A stretch of 64,000 bases of DNA from Dyella sp. SG609 (GTDB taxonomy: Bacteria > Pseudomonadota > Gammaproteobacteria > Xanthomonadales > Rhodanobacteraceae): contig NZ_JAAZQJ010000001.1 of assembly GCF_012275375.1 (NCBI RefSeq), positions 186,001 through 250,000 on the forward strand, given 5' to 3'. Of this stretch, positions 1 to 6,531 are shown piece by piece. Position 1 is the first letter of the stretch, and each line of letters begins with the position of its first letter. The notes beneath the pieces were generated by a model. That model searched no databases. It worked only from the letters and a program-made list of their open reading frames with translations, and had not been told where the DNA came from. Made by a program: the position numbers and the translations under genes.

Positions 1-75
1 GAAGATCTCGATACCGTGCTGTCGATCCACGGCCGAGCCGTCGTTAGCTTCGAAGCGCAAAGGGGTGAATGACAT
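1..75 (-). CDS. Partial CDS at window edge, product unknown
   Basis: An open frame runs off the left edge. Its first residues would be MSFTPLRFEANDGSAV, 25 residues being visible. I do not recognise a family. No clear ribosome binding site precedes the ATG, but a 31-codon ORF with a good one ends 30 bases upstream on the same strand, which suggests an operon. The opposite strand is also open over these bases and would end with a TGA at 70-72, so the strand is uncertain. Confidence 0.3.
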   Translation of the reverse strand, partial: MSFTPLRFEANDGSAVDRQHGIEIF

Positions 76-105
76 GGCGATGATCCGGTGGGGGCGCGGG
101 GCGGG

Positions 106-201
106 TCAGGGGCTTGTCTTCAGAAGCTGCAGGCGCGGGTCTGCGCCCTCGGTCGTACGCGAGGTTTCGGTCTGAAGATCGCGGAGAGCTGCGTTGAGCA
201 T
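106..201 (-). CDS. Candidate small protein of 31 residues
   Basis: This short frame starts with ATG at 201 and ends with TGA at 106-108. AGGAGG lies 9 bases upstream of the ATG (210-215), one of the best Shine-Dalgarno sites in the window, and this is the only reason for the call. The peptide starts MLNAALRDLQ, is mostly polar, has no Cys and no signal peptide. The next possible gene on the same strand begins 30 bases downstream. It matches no family I know. It could be a leader peptide for the gene that leaves the window. Confidence 0.3.
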   Translation of the reverse strand: MLNAALRDLQTETSRTTEGADPRLQLLKTSP

Positions 202-467
202 GGGGCTCGCCTCCTGCAAGCGGGGATCGGCGGTTCCGTGGGCCGGCCTGGAGCAGGAAGGTACGCCGCCGGGGGAGGCGACGCAACGCTAACGTAGTGC
301 TTGGTGATTTTGTCCGCAGGCCCAGGGTGATGCGGGTTTTCGGCAGCTATGGATCGGCAAGGCTGCGCCGGATTGCCTCGTGGTTGCTGCGAGGCGCGAT
401 ACCGATCGCGTTCGCAAGTTCCTGCTGACCGCGAGCGCCGGACGGACGTGGCTCCCGATAAATCGCG
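202..467. other. Gene-free stretch
   Basis: These 266 bases lie between the small ORF and the end of the aldo-keto reductase gene. I see no convincing coding frame, terminator or repeat here. They presumably hold the promoter of the leftward small ORF and the 3' region of the reductase operon. Confidence 0.5.
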
Positions 468-1454
468 CTATTCGTGCCCCAGCACCCGATGCGGGCGATA
501 GGGTGTCTCCAGCCTCGCCCGTTCCTCGGGCGTGATCGGCAGCGACAGCGTCTCCACCGACTGTTCCAGATGCTCCATTCGCGTCGCTCCGATGATCGGC
601 GCCGTGACTTCGGCTCGGTCAAGCAGCCAGGCCAACGCGATGCTTGCCTGCGTCACACCACGTTCCGCCGCAATCTGCTCCACCGCATCCACCACCCGAT
701 AATCGTCCTCGCTGTAATACAACTCCCGTGCAAACGCATCGCTCTGCGCGCGCGTCGTATCCGCCTTGTTCCTTGGCCTCGCCAGAAACCCGCGGGCCAG
801 CGGACTCCATGGCAGTACCCCAATCCCCGCATCCCGGCACAGCGGCAGCATCTCCCGCTCTTCCTCGCGGTACGCCAGGTTGTAGTGGTTCTGCATCGAA
901 ACGAAGCGCGTCCAGCCGTGCCGCTCGGACGTCATCAGCGCTTTCTGGAACTGCCACGCATACATGCTCGATGCGCCGATGTAGCGCGCCTTCCCGCTGC
1001 GCACGATGTCGTGCAGCGCTTCCAGCGTTTCCTCCAGCGGCGTGCCGTCGTCCCAGCGGTGGATCTGGTAGAGATCGACGTAGTCCATGCCCAGGCGAGC
1101 GAGAGAGGCATCGATGGCATGCAGCAGATGCTTGCGCGACAGGCCGCGCTGGTTCGGGCCGGTGCCGGTGGGGTAGTAGGCCTTGGTCGCCACCACCACT
1201 TCCTCGCGGCGCGCGAAGTCGCGCAGCGCGCGGCCCAGTACGCGTTCGCTGTCGCCGCCGGAATACATGTCGGCGGTGTCGAAAAAGTTGATGCCCAGTT
1301 CCAGCGCGCGGCGCAGGATGGGGCGGCCCTGTTCCTCGCTGAGGATCCACGGCTTGGCCTGCGGGTTGCCGTAGCTCATGGCGCCAAGGCACAGGCGCGA
1401 TACTTTCAGGCCGCTGCGGCCGAGGTTGACGTATGGCATGGCTGTCTCGCTCAT
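468..1454 (-). CDS. Aldo/keto reductase
   Basis: A 328-residue NADPH-dependent oxidoreductase with the TIM-barrel aldo/keto reductase fold, expected in the cytosol, reducing aldehydes or ketones. The catalytic tetrad is visible: Asp59 and Tyr64 in FFDTADMYS, Lys91 and His132 in the YQIHRW stretch. The length fits the YhdN/YajO-type bacterial branch. The ATG at 1454 overlaps the TGA of the upstream exporter gene in an ATGA arrangement, so the two are translationally coupled; a second in-frame ATG at 1439 is less likely. Pairing with an EamA exporter suggests detoxification of a carbonyl compound, but the substrate cannot be told from sequence. Confidence 0.93.
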   Translation of the reverse strand: MSETAMPYVNLGRSGLKVSRLCLGAMSYGNPQAKPWILSEEQGRPILRRALELGINFFDTADMYSGGDSERVLGRALRDFARREEVVVATKAYYPTGTGPNQRGLSRKHLLHAIDASLARLGMDYVDLYQIHRWDDGTPLEETLEALHDIVRSGKARYIGASSMYAWQFQKALMTSERHGWTRFVSMQNHYNLAYREEEREMLPLCRDAGIGVLPWSPLARGFLARPRNKADTTRAQSDAFARELYYSEDDYRVVDAVEQIAAERGVTQASIALAWLLDRAEVTAPIIGATRMEHLEQSVETLSLPITPEERARLETPYRPHRVLGHE

Positions 1455-2332
1455 TCCGGTGGCCGGTGCAGCGCAACTCCGGCGGCTACCAGCGCCACGC
1501 CCTGGATCTCGACCGGTGTCGGCATCTGGCGCAGCACCAGCACGCCGATGATCACCGCGGTCGCCGGCAGCAGCGCCACGAACAAGGCGTAGGTTGCGCG
1601 CGGCAGGCGTGCCATCGCGAGCTGGTCGAACACGTAGGGGATGACGGAAGAGCTCAGCCCCACGGCCAGGCCCGCACCGAGCGCCAGCGGATCCAGCAGC
1701 GCGGGCGCGGCGTCGCGGAAACCGAGCGGAGAGATCGCCACGCCGGCGACGATCATCGCGGCGCCCAGACGGTCGATCGGGCTGGTGTCCGGATCGGCGC
1801 GAGACACGGCATGCGCCAGCACGATGTACGCGGTGAACAGCGCGGCATTGGCGAAGGCCCAGAAGAACGCTTCCGGCGCGCCGCCGAAACGCACCTGGGT
1901 CAGCAGCGACACGCCTGCCGCGGTAAGGCCGAGCGCGACGATATTGCGGCGGGAATGCACGCCGGCCAGCGCCAGCGCCACCGGCCCGATGAATTCGATG
2001 GCGGCCACGGTGCCCAGGGGCAGGGCGGCGATGGCCTTGTAGAACGAGTAATTCATCAGCGCGAACACGCCGCCCAGCGCGACCATGGTGGCCTGGGCGC
2101 GCCGCGTGGACGCCACGAACGCCCGCCATGGCCTGCGCCACAGAGCGAACACCAGCGCCGCCGACACGATGCGCAGCCAGGCCACGCCCGCCACCGGCAC
2201 GCGTGCGAACAGCAGCACGGCGAACGACGGGCCCAGGTAATGGAAGATCGCGCTGCCGACGAAGAACGCATGCGGAGGGATCCGTTCGGCCAGCGGCGGC
2301 CTGGTTGCGTTTTTACCATCTATAGTATTCAT
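1451..2332 (-). CDS. EamA/DMT family inner-membrane transporter
   Basis: A 293-residue, very hydrophobic protein made of two EamA repeats, about ten membrane helices in all, typical of RhtA/YdcZ-like metabolite exporters. I start it at ATG 2332 because a near-consensus promoter (TTGACA, 17 bases, TATAAA) ends only ten bases upstream, leaving almost no leader and no Shine-Dalgarno; upstream in-frame codons would lie inside or beyond the promoter. It is the first gene of a two-gene operon with the aldo/keto reductase and is divergent from a CGNR-type regulator that probably controls it. Confidence 0.9.
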   Translation of the reverse strand: MNTIDGKNATRPPLAERIPPHAFFVGSAIFHYLGPSFAVLLFARVPVAGVAWLRIVSAALVFALWRRPWRAFVASTRRAQATMVALGGVFALMNYSFYKAIAALPLGTVAAIEFIGPVALALAGVHSRRNIVALGLTAAGVSLLTQVRFGGAPEAFFWAFANAALFTAYIVLAHAVSRADPDTSPIDRLGAAMIVAGVAISPLGFRDAAPALLDPLALGAGLAVGLSSSVIPYVFDQLAMARLPRATYALFVALLPATAVIIGVLVLRQMPTPVEIQGVALVAAGVALHRPPE

Positions 2333-2342
2333 AGTGGTGATG

Positions 2343-2371
2343 TTTATACGCCCGAAAAACTCACCTGTCAA
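2343..2371 (-). promoter_or_regulatory. Sigma-70 type promoter of the EamA-reductase operon
   Basis: On the minus strand TTGACA (2371-2366) and TATAAA (2348-2343) are separated by exactly 17 bases. Only ten bases separate the -10 from the ATG at 2332, so the predicted start of transcription is 3-6 bases before the start codon. This predicts an essentially leaderless mRNA. Confidence 0.7.
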
Positions 2372-2382
2372 AATCGAATAGC

Positions 2383-2391
2383 TGGTAAGAT
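2383..2391 (+). promoter_or_regulatory. Extended -10 promoter of the CGNR regulator gene
   Basis: TGG followed by TAAGAT (2386-2391) forms an extended -10 element. Seven bases later comes the ATG at 2399, placing the expected +1 on the start codon. No -35 match is seen. The same arrangement occurs before the ArsR-like gene at 14318. Confidence 0.55.
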
Positions 2392-2398
2392 GCGCCGC

Positions 2399-2974
2399 AT
2401 GGACGCACTCGACCTGAACCCGGATGGCTACGGCGGCACCTACAAGCTGGTGGGCGGACGGCCCAGCCTGGACTTCGTGAATACGATCAGCTGGCCGGAT
2501 ACCGAGCGCGAGCACGATTGGCTGGCGCTGCCGGAGAATGCGCGGCGCTGGTTCGCCGCGATGGAGCTGCCGTTTCCGCGCGGAAAGACGGTCGACGTTG
2601 CGCCGCTATACAAGGCGCGCCAGTTGCTGACGCGCGTGCTGCGCCCGCTGGCGCATGAGCAGACGGTGCCGGAAGCCGCGCTCGCCGAACTCAGCAAGGC
2701 GGTGGCCAAGGCTTACCAGTCGCGGGCGATCGACCCGCGCACTCTCGCCTGGCACTGGCCGGAACCATCCACGGCGCAGGACGCGCTGACGCCGCTGCTG
2801 CTCGATGCCGCGGAACTGGTGACGGCCGCCGACCACGAACGCCTGCGCTATTGCCCGTCCTGCGACTGGCTGTTCCAGGACCAGACCCGCAATGGCCAAC
2901 GCCGCTGGTGCGATATGGCGGACTGCGGCAGCCGCGACAAGGCACGGCGGTACTACCACCGGACGAAGGTCTAG
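2399..2974 (+). CDS. CGNR zinc finger / ABATE domain transcriptional regulator
   Basis: A 191-residue protein with an N-terminal ABATE (putative stress-sensing, formerly DUF1470) domain from about residue 10 to 135 and a C-terminal CGNR zinc finger. The ligands are Cys152, Cys155, Cys171 and Cys176; the signature is CGSR instead of CGNR. Such proteins are regarded as DNA-binding regulators. The gene is divergent from the EamA/reductase operon with a shared 66-base promoter region, so this operon is the likely target. I prefer ATG 2399 over ATG 2390 because the latter lies inside the TAAGAT -10 element. Confidence 0.88.
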   Translation: MDALDLNPDGYGGTYKLVGGRPSLDFVNTISWPDTEREHDWLALPENARRWFAAMELPFPRGKTVDVAPLYKARQLLTRVLRPLAHEQTVPEAALAELSKAVAKAYQSRAIDPRTLAWHWPEPSTAQDALTPLLLDAAELVTAADHERLRYCPSCDWLFQDQTRNGQRRWCDMADCGSRDKARRYYHRTKV

Positions 2975-2987
2975 CCTCCGGTCCGCG

Positions 2988-3371
2988 TCAAAGGCTTTCC
3001 AGCAGCCGTTTCACCCGCGCAGCGATCTCGTCGCGTACGGCGCGGTAGCCGTCGTCGTCCATATGCTTGGGGTCGGGCAGGTTCCAGTCCTCGCGCCGCC
3101 GTGCGGGAACCCATGGGCAGCTGTCGCCGCAGCCCATGGTCACCACGGCATCGAACTCGCCTTCGACTTCGTCCAGCGACTTGGAAGTGTGCACGCTCAG
3201 GTCGTAGCCCAGCTCCGCCATGAAGCGCAGCGCCTTGGGGTTGATCTGGCCGGAAGGGCGCGAGCCGGCGCTCTGTGCATCGACGCCGGAACCGCCGTAG
3301 ATATGCGCGAACGCTTCGGCCATCTGGCTGCGGTTGGCGTTTTCGATGCAGACGAAGAGGATGCGTTTCAT
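2988..3371 (-). CDS. arsC: Arsenate reductase ArsC, low-molecular-weight phosphatase type
   Basis: A 127-residue cytosolic protein of the LMW protein tyrosine phosphatase fold. The P-loop CX5R spans Cys8 to Arg14, and the general acid Asp100 sits in LPDPKH. Cys81 and Cys85 in MGCGDSCP are placed where thioredoxin-coupled ArsC enzymes carry their redox cysteines, which favours arsenate reduction to arsenite over phosphatase activity. No arsenite efflux gene (arsB/acr3) is close by. It is convergent with the CGNR regulator, only 13 bases away. Confidence 0.87.
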   Translation of the reverse strand: MKRILFVCIENANRSQMAEAFAHIYGGSGVDAQSAGSRPSGQINPKALRFMAELGYDLSVHTSKSLDEVEGEFDAVVTMGCGDSCPWVPARRREDWNLPDPKHMDDDGYRAVRDEIAARVKRLLESL

Positions 3372-3423
3372 AGAAAAGGTGTGGAGGTCCGGGCGATCAG
3401 TTTAAGCGCACGACCGTCCGAAT

Positions 3424-4641
3424 TTATGGTGTATCCACCGCCAGATCCTTGGCATACGTCCGCCCCAGCCCGATCACGTCCGCGCTGAACTTCGCATAGC
3501 CATACGGCCAGTGATCCTCGTCCGCATCCTTGCGTTCGGCGATCTGCCGTACGGCGACCAGGTGCACCTTCGGCACGATCACGATGTAGTTGCCGAGATA
3601 GCCGTTGGCTTCCCAGGCGACGATCGGGGTGCTGGCGAAAAGGTCGTCGTCGACGAGGTGGTTGCTCTTCATCATGTCGTGCATGTCCGCGCGGGACACA
3701 CCCTCCGCGGTGATGGCCGCAACGACGTCGCGCGCGGTCGGATAGACCTTCGTCGCGACGCGCGCCAGCTTGTCGGCGAGGGCGGTGTCGCCTCCCGCGC
3801 GCACGCGCTCGACCACGGCGGAGTTGAAGCGAATGCCGTCGCCGCGCCGCCACCAGAGCAGGCCATAGCCGGTGGTGAGCGGCGTGCTCTGGCCGACCAT
3901 CTGCTTGATGTAGTCCGCGTCGATCAGCTGCTTGCCTTGCCAGCGGCCGTTATCCAGCACCAGCTGGCCGATCTTCGCGGCGTCCTGCGCGGTGGACATC
4001 CAGCCGGCCATGGCCATGGGGTGGCCGGCCTTGTCGCGGTTCTCCGGATTCCACGGCGCTGCCTTGATGCCCATCGGGGTGAGCAGCTCGTCGGCGATAT
4101 AGACGTCCATCGGCTTGCCGGAGGCTTTCTCGATCACGCCGCCGATCAGGTTCATGGCCTTGTTGTTGTAGCTGAACTTCGTGCCCGGCGGGTCGCTCAG
4201 CTCCGCGGCGAGCGCGAGCTGGTAGACATCGGGCGCCGGATAGATCTCCACCGGAGCCATCGGCACGTTCTGCATGCCGGAGGTATGGTTGAGCAGCATG
4301 CGGACGGTGATTTTCGCCTTGTTGCCTTGCTTCCATTCGGGATAGAAATCGCTCACCGGCTCGTCGATCGACTTGAGCTTGCCTTGCGTCACCAGTCGCC
4401 CGACGGCAAGGCCGATCAGCGACTTGGTGGAGGACATCATTTCGATCGGGCCGGCGGGCGCGCCGGGGCGGCGGTAGTCGACCAGGGTCTTGCCGTCGTG
4501 CATCACCAGCAGCGTGTCGCTTTGCGCGGCCTTGGCGTCGTCGACGATGGCCTTGAGCGCGGTATCGCTGCTGCCCGCAAGGGCGGAGCCGGCGGTTAGT
4601 GCCAGCGTGGCAAGCACGAACCATGGACCGAGGCGCTTCAT
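3424..4641 (-). CDS. Exported serine hydrolase, beta-lactamase (class C/PBP-like) fold
   Basis: 405 residues. A signal peptide with probable cleavage after SALA (residue 22) sends it to the periplasm. The active-site motifs are SxxK at Ser70-Lys73 and YxN at Tyr158-Asn160; the third KTG/HTG motif is not obvious, because the segment around GYGLLWWRR leads into a divergent C-terminal domain. Members of this family are esterases, D-aminopeptidases or beta-lactamase relatives, and substrate cannot be assigned. It lies 52 bases upstream of arsC on the same strand, so co-transcription is possible. Confidence 0.85.
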   Translation of the reverse strand: MKRLGPWFVLATLALTAGSALAGSSDTALKAIVDDAKAAQSDTLLVMHDGKTLVDYRRPGAPAGPIEMMSSTKSLIGLAVGRLVTQGKLKSIDEPVSDFYPEWKQGNKAKITVRMLLNHTSGMQNVPMAPVEIYPAPDVYQLALAAELSDPPGTKFSYNNKAMNLIGGVIEKASGKPMDVYIADELLTPMGIKAAPWNPENRDKAGHPMAMAGWMSTAQDAAKIGQLVLDNGRWQGKQLIDADYIKQMVGQSTPLTTGYGLLWWRRGDGIRFNSAVVERVRAGGDTALADKLARVATKVYPTARDVVAAITAEGVSRADMHDMMKSNHLVDDDLFASTPIVAWEANGYLGNYIVIVPKVHLVAVRQIAERKDADEDHWPYGYAKFSADVIGLGRTYAKDLAVDTP

Positions 4642-4777
4642 GCCGTTTCCCTACGTCATTGGATGGCGTGCATCCTAGGTGCTGGGCGGGCGGCATGAAC
4701 AGGTGACTGACGACCCATGCAAGGCGCTTCGCAATGGCGGTTGTGAAAGCCATGCGAAGCGCCCCGCGATGGCGTAC

Positions 4778-5698
4778 TCAGGTTCGCTGCAGGAAGGCGG
4801 TCACCAGCTGCGCGATCTCTTCCGGCGCATCCTCGAAGCTGTAGTGTCCCGCGCCCGGCAACCGGTGCACCGGCGCGCCGGGGAACAGTTCGGTGAACAG
4901 CGGCAGGAAGTGTTCCGCATGCAGCGTGCGGTCCGCCATGCCCCAGATCGCGATGGCAGGCTTGGCGCTGATCGCCTGCCAGGTGGCTTCGTCCGCCACA
5001 GGGAACTCGTGCGCGCCGAGCGCGAAGCCCTTGGCCCAGCCGAGCGCACCGGCACATTCGGCCGGCGTGGCGAAGGGCGCGCCGTAGGCACGCAGCCAGG
5101 TGTCGTCGATCAGCGCGTTGTTCTCGAAGCCGTTGAGCTTGAGCGTGCTGAGAATGTTGTAGCCTAGTTCGTCCAGCACGCCTTCCAGCCGGCCTTCCGC
5201 GTTGGCCTGGACGATCCAGCGGAACCATGGCGCTACCTGTGCGTTCGCGGTCACACGGTCCGCCAGGCTGGCGTGGCCGAACGGCGTGGGGCCGTTGACG
5301 GAGACGATGCGGCGGATGCGGTCCGGGTGGCGGGCGGCCAGGCCCATGCCCATCGGCCCGCCGAAGTCGTGCAACACCAGGGTGATGCCGCGCAGGTCCA
5401 GGGCGAGCACGAAGCGTTCGAGATTGTCGATATGGTCCTGGATCCAGTAGCGCCGCTCCGGCGGCGTGGCGCTCTTGCCGAAGCCCATATGGTCGGGCAC
5501 CACCACGCGGTGCGTGGCACGCAGCGCGCCGATCAGATGGCGGAACAGATAGCCCCAGGTGGGTTCGCCATGCAGGCACAGCACGATGTCGCCATCGCGC
5601 GGGCCTTCGTCCACGTAGTGCATGGCGAAGCCGGGGGCGTCGGTGAAATGCGGAGCGAACGGAAAGCTGCCATCGAAAGTTTCGTCTGGACGGATCAT
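4778..5698 (-). CDS. Alpha/beta hydrolase, haloalkane dehalogenase-like
   Basis: A 306-residue cytosolic alpha/beta hydrolase. HGEPTW (43-48) is the oxyanion loop and the nucleophile is Asp111 in LHDFGG, the aspartate typical of haloalkane dehalogenases, not serine. The catalytic His is His285 in GAGHYSFED. Trp immediately after the Asp, common in true dehalogenases (DWG), is Phe here, so an epoxide hydrolase or other activity is possible. The gene is divergent from an HxlR regulator, with a palindromic operator right at its predicted transcription start. Upstream in-frame start codons exist up to 5794, but homology-like sequence begins at 5698. Confidence 0.85.
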   Translation of the reverse strand: MIRPDETFDGSFPFAPHFTDAPGFAMHYVDEGPRDGDIVLCLHGEPTWGYLFRHLIGALRATHRVVVPDHMGFGKSATPPERRYWIQDHIDNLERFVLALDLRGITLVLHDFGGPMGMGLAARHPDRIRRIVSVNGPTPFGHASLADRVTANAQVAPWFRWIVQANAEGRLEGVLDELGYNILSTLKLNGFENNALIDDTWLRAYGAPFATPAECAGALGWAKGFALGAHEFPVADEATWQAISAKPAIAIWGMADRTLHAEHFLPLFTELFPGAPVHRLPGAGHYSFEDAPEEIAQLVTAFLQRT

Positions 5699-5818
5699 GA
5701 GCGGGTCTCGGAAGAGGGCAGGGACATCCGCGCGGGCACGGCGCGGCCTCACCCGCCGCGGATGTTGTCGGTTGCGTAAGGAGTCGCGCGCCACCGCGCG
5801 CCTTCGGGTGGTGGCGTT

Positions 5819-5835
5819 GGTTTCAAATTGAAACC
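5819..5835. promoter_or_regulatory. Palindromic operator, probable HxlR binding site
   Basis: GGTTTCAA and TTGAAACC form a perfect 8-base inverted repeat around a single central A. It covers about +1 to +17 relative to the start predicted for the leftward hydrolase promoter, which is where a repressor would block initiation. It lies 69 bases before the HxlR gene, so autoregulation is also likely. Confidence 0.6.
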
Positions 5836-5842
5836 TGTTGCC

Positions 5843-5871
5843 TTTGTAGCAGTGTAGGTCCTATCTTGCAA
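5843..5871 (-). promoter_or_regulatory. Candidate promoter of the dehalogenase-like gene
   Basis: On the minus strand TTGCAA (5871-5866) and TACAAA (5848-5843) are 17 bases apart. The palindrome at 5819-5835 begins 7 bases downstream of the -10. On the plus strand TTGCCT (5838-5843) and TATCTT (5862-5867) could serve the HxlR gene, so the promoters would overlap face to face. Confidence 0.5.
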
Positions 5872-5903
5872 CCACTTGGCCGGTGGGCGGCCTGGATACC
5901 GGC

Positions 5904-6359
5904 ATGGTCAAACGCGTCACTCAGGAAGATTCGCTCTGCGGCGTCGCCCGCCCGATGGACGCCATCGGCGACGGCTGGTCGCTGCTGATCGTGCGCGATG
6001 CATTCAACGGCATGCGCCGCTTCGGTGAGTTCCAGAAGAGCCTGGGGCTGTCCAAGAACATCCTGGCCGCGCGGCTGCGCCACCTGGTGGCGCACGGCAT
6101 CATGGAAGCAGTGGCTGCTGCCGATGGCGGCGCTTACCAGGAATACGTGCTTACCGGGAAAGGCCGCGGCCTGTTCCCGGTGCTGGTGGCGCTGCGGCAG
6201 TGGGGCGAGGACTTCCTGTTCGAGCGCAAGGAGCCGCGCGTGATGCTGGTGGACAAGCAGACGGGGCGTCCGCTGGAGAAGCTGCAGCCGCGCGCATTGG
6301 ATGGGCGGGACGTGGCGCCCGAGGACACGGAAGTGCGCATGCCCGTGCGGCGGCGTTGA
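5904..6359 (+). CDS. HxlR family transcriptional regulator
   Basis: A 151-residue winged-helix regulator of the HxlR/YodB family. The signature is clear: an early Cys (SLCGVARPMDAIGDGWS) followed by the helix-turn-helix and a wing around residues 40-90. The single conserved Cys in the N-terminal CxxxR-like region is the redox or aldehyde sensing residue in studied members. It is divergent from the haloalkane-dehalogenase-like gene with a perfect palindrome between them, so that gene is the probable target. I use ATG 5904; a GTG at 5883 is also in frame. Confidence 0.9.
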   Translation: MVKRVTQEDSLCGVARPMDAIGDGWSLLIVRDAFNGMRRFGEFQKSLGLSKNILAARLRHLVAHGIMEAVAAADGGAYQEYVLTGKGRGLFPVLVALRQWGEDFLFERKEPRVMLVDKQTGRPLEKLQPRALDGRDVAPEDTEVRMPVRRR

Positions 6360-6531
6360 TCGGCCCGGCGTCGGATGTGCCTGTTTGAGTTCCTGGCGGA
6401 ACGGCCAGCACGGCGCCGCGCAAGGACGGCAATCGCGAGTTGCATGTCACGCCCGGCATGACCTGGCCCCCTTCCGCGCGGCCTGCTTTGCTACGCTCCG
6501 CGCACGATTCCGGCGAGGGGAAGCCAGGCGC

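Noticed and set aside
1-72. Plus-strand frame ending with TGA at 70-72, as the C-terminus of an incoming gene
   Set aside because: Possible, but codon bias is not better than for the minus-strand start, and the minus-strand small ORF with its ribosome site favours leftward transcription; kept only as an alternative.
106-201. Small ORF considered as a lasso peptide precursor, because of a Thr two residues before a Gly
   Set aside because: No Asp or Glu is at positions 7-9 of the would-be core, and no processing enzymes are visible in the window.
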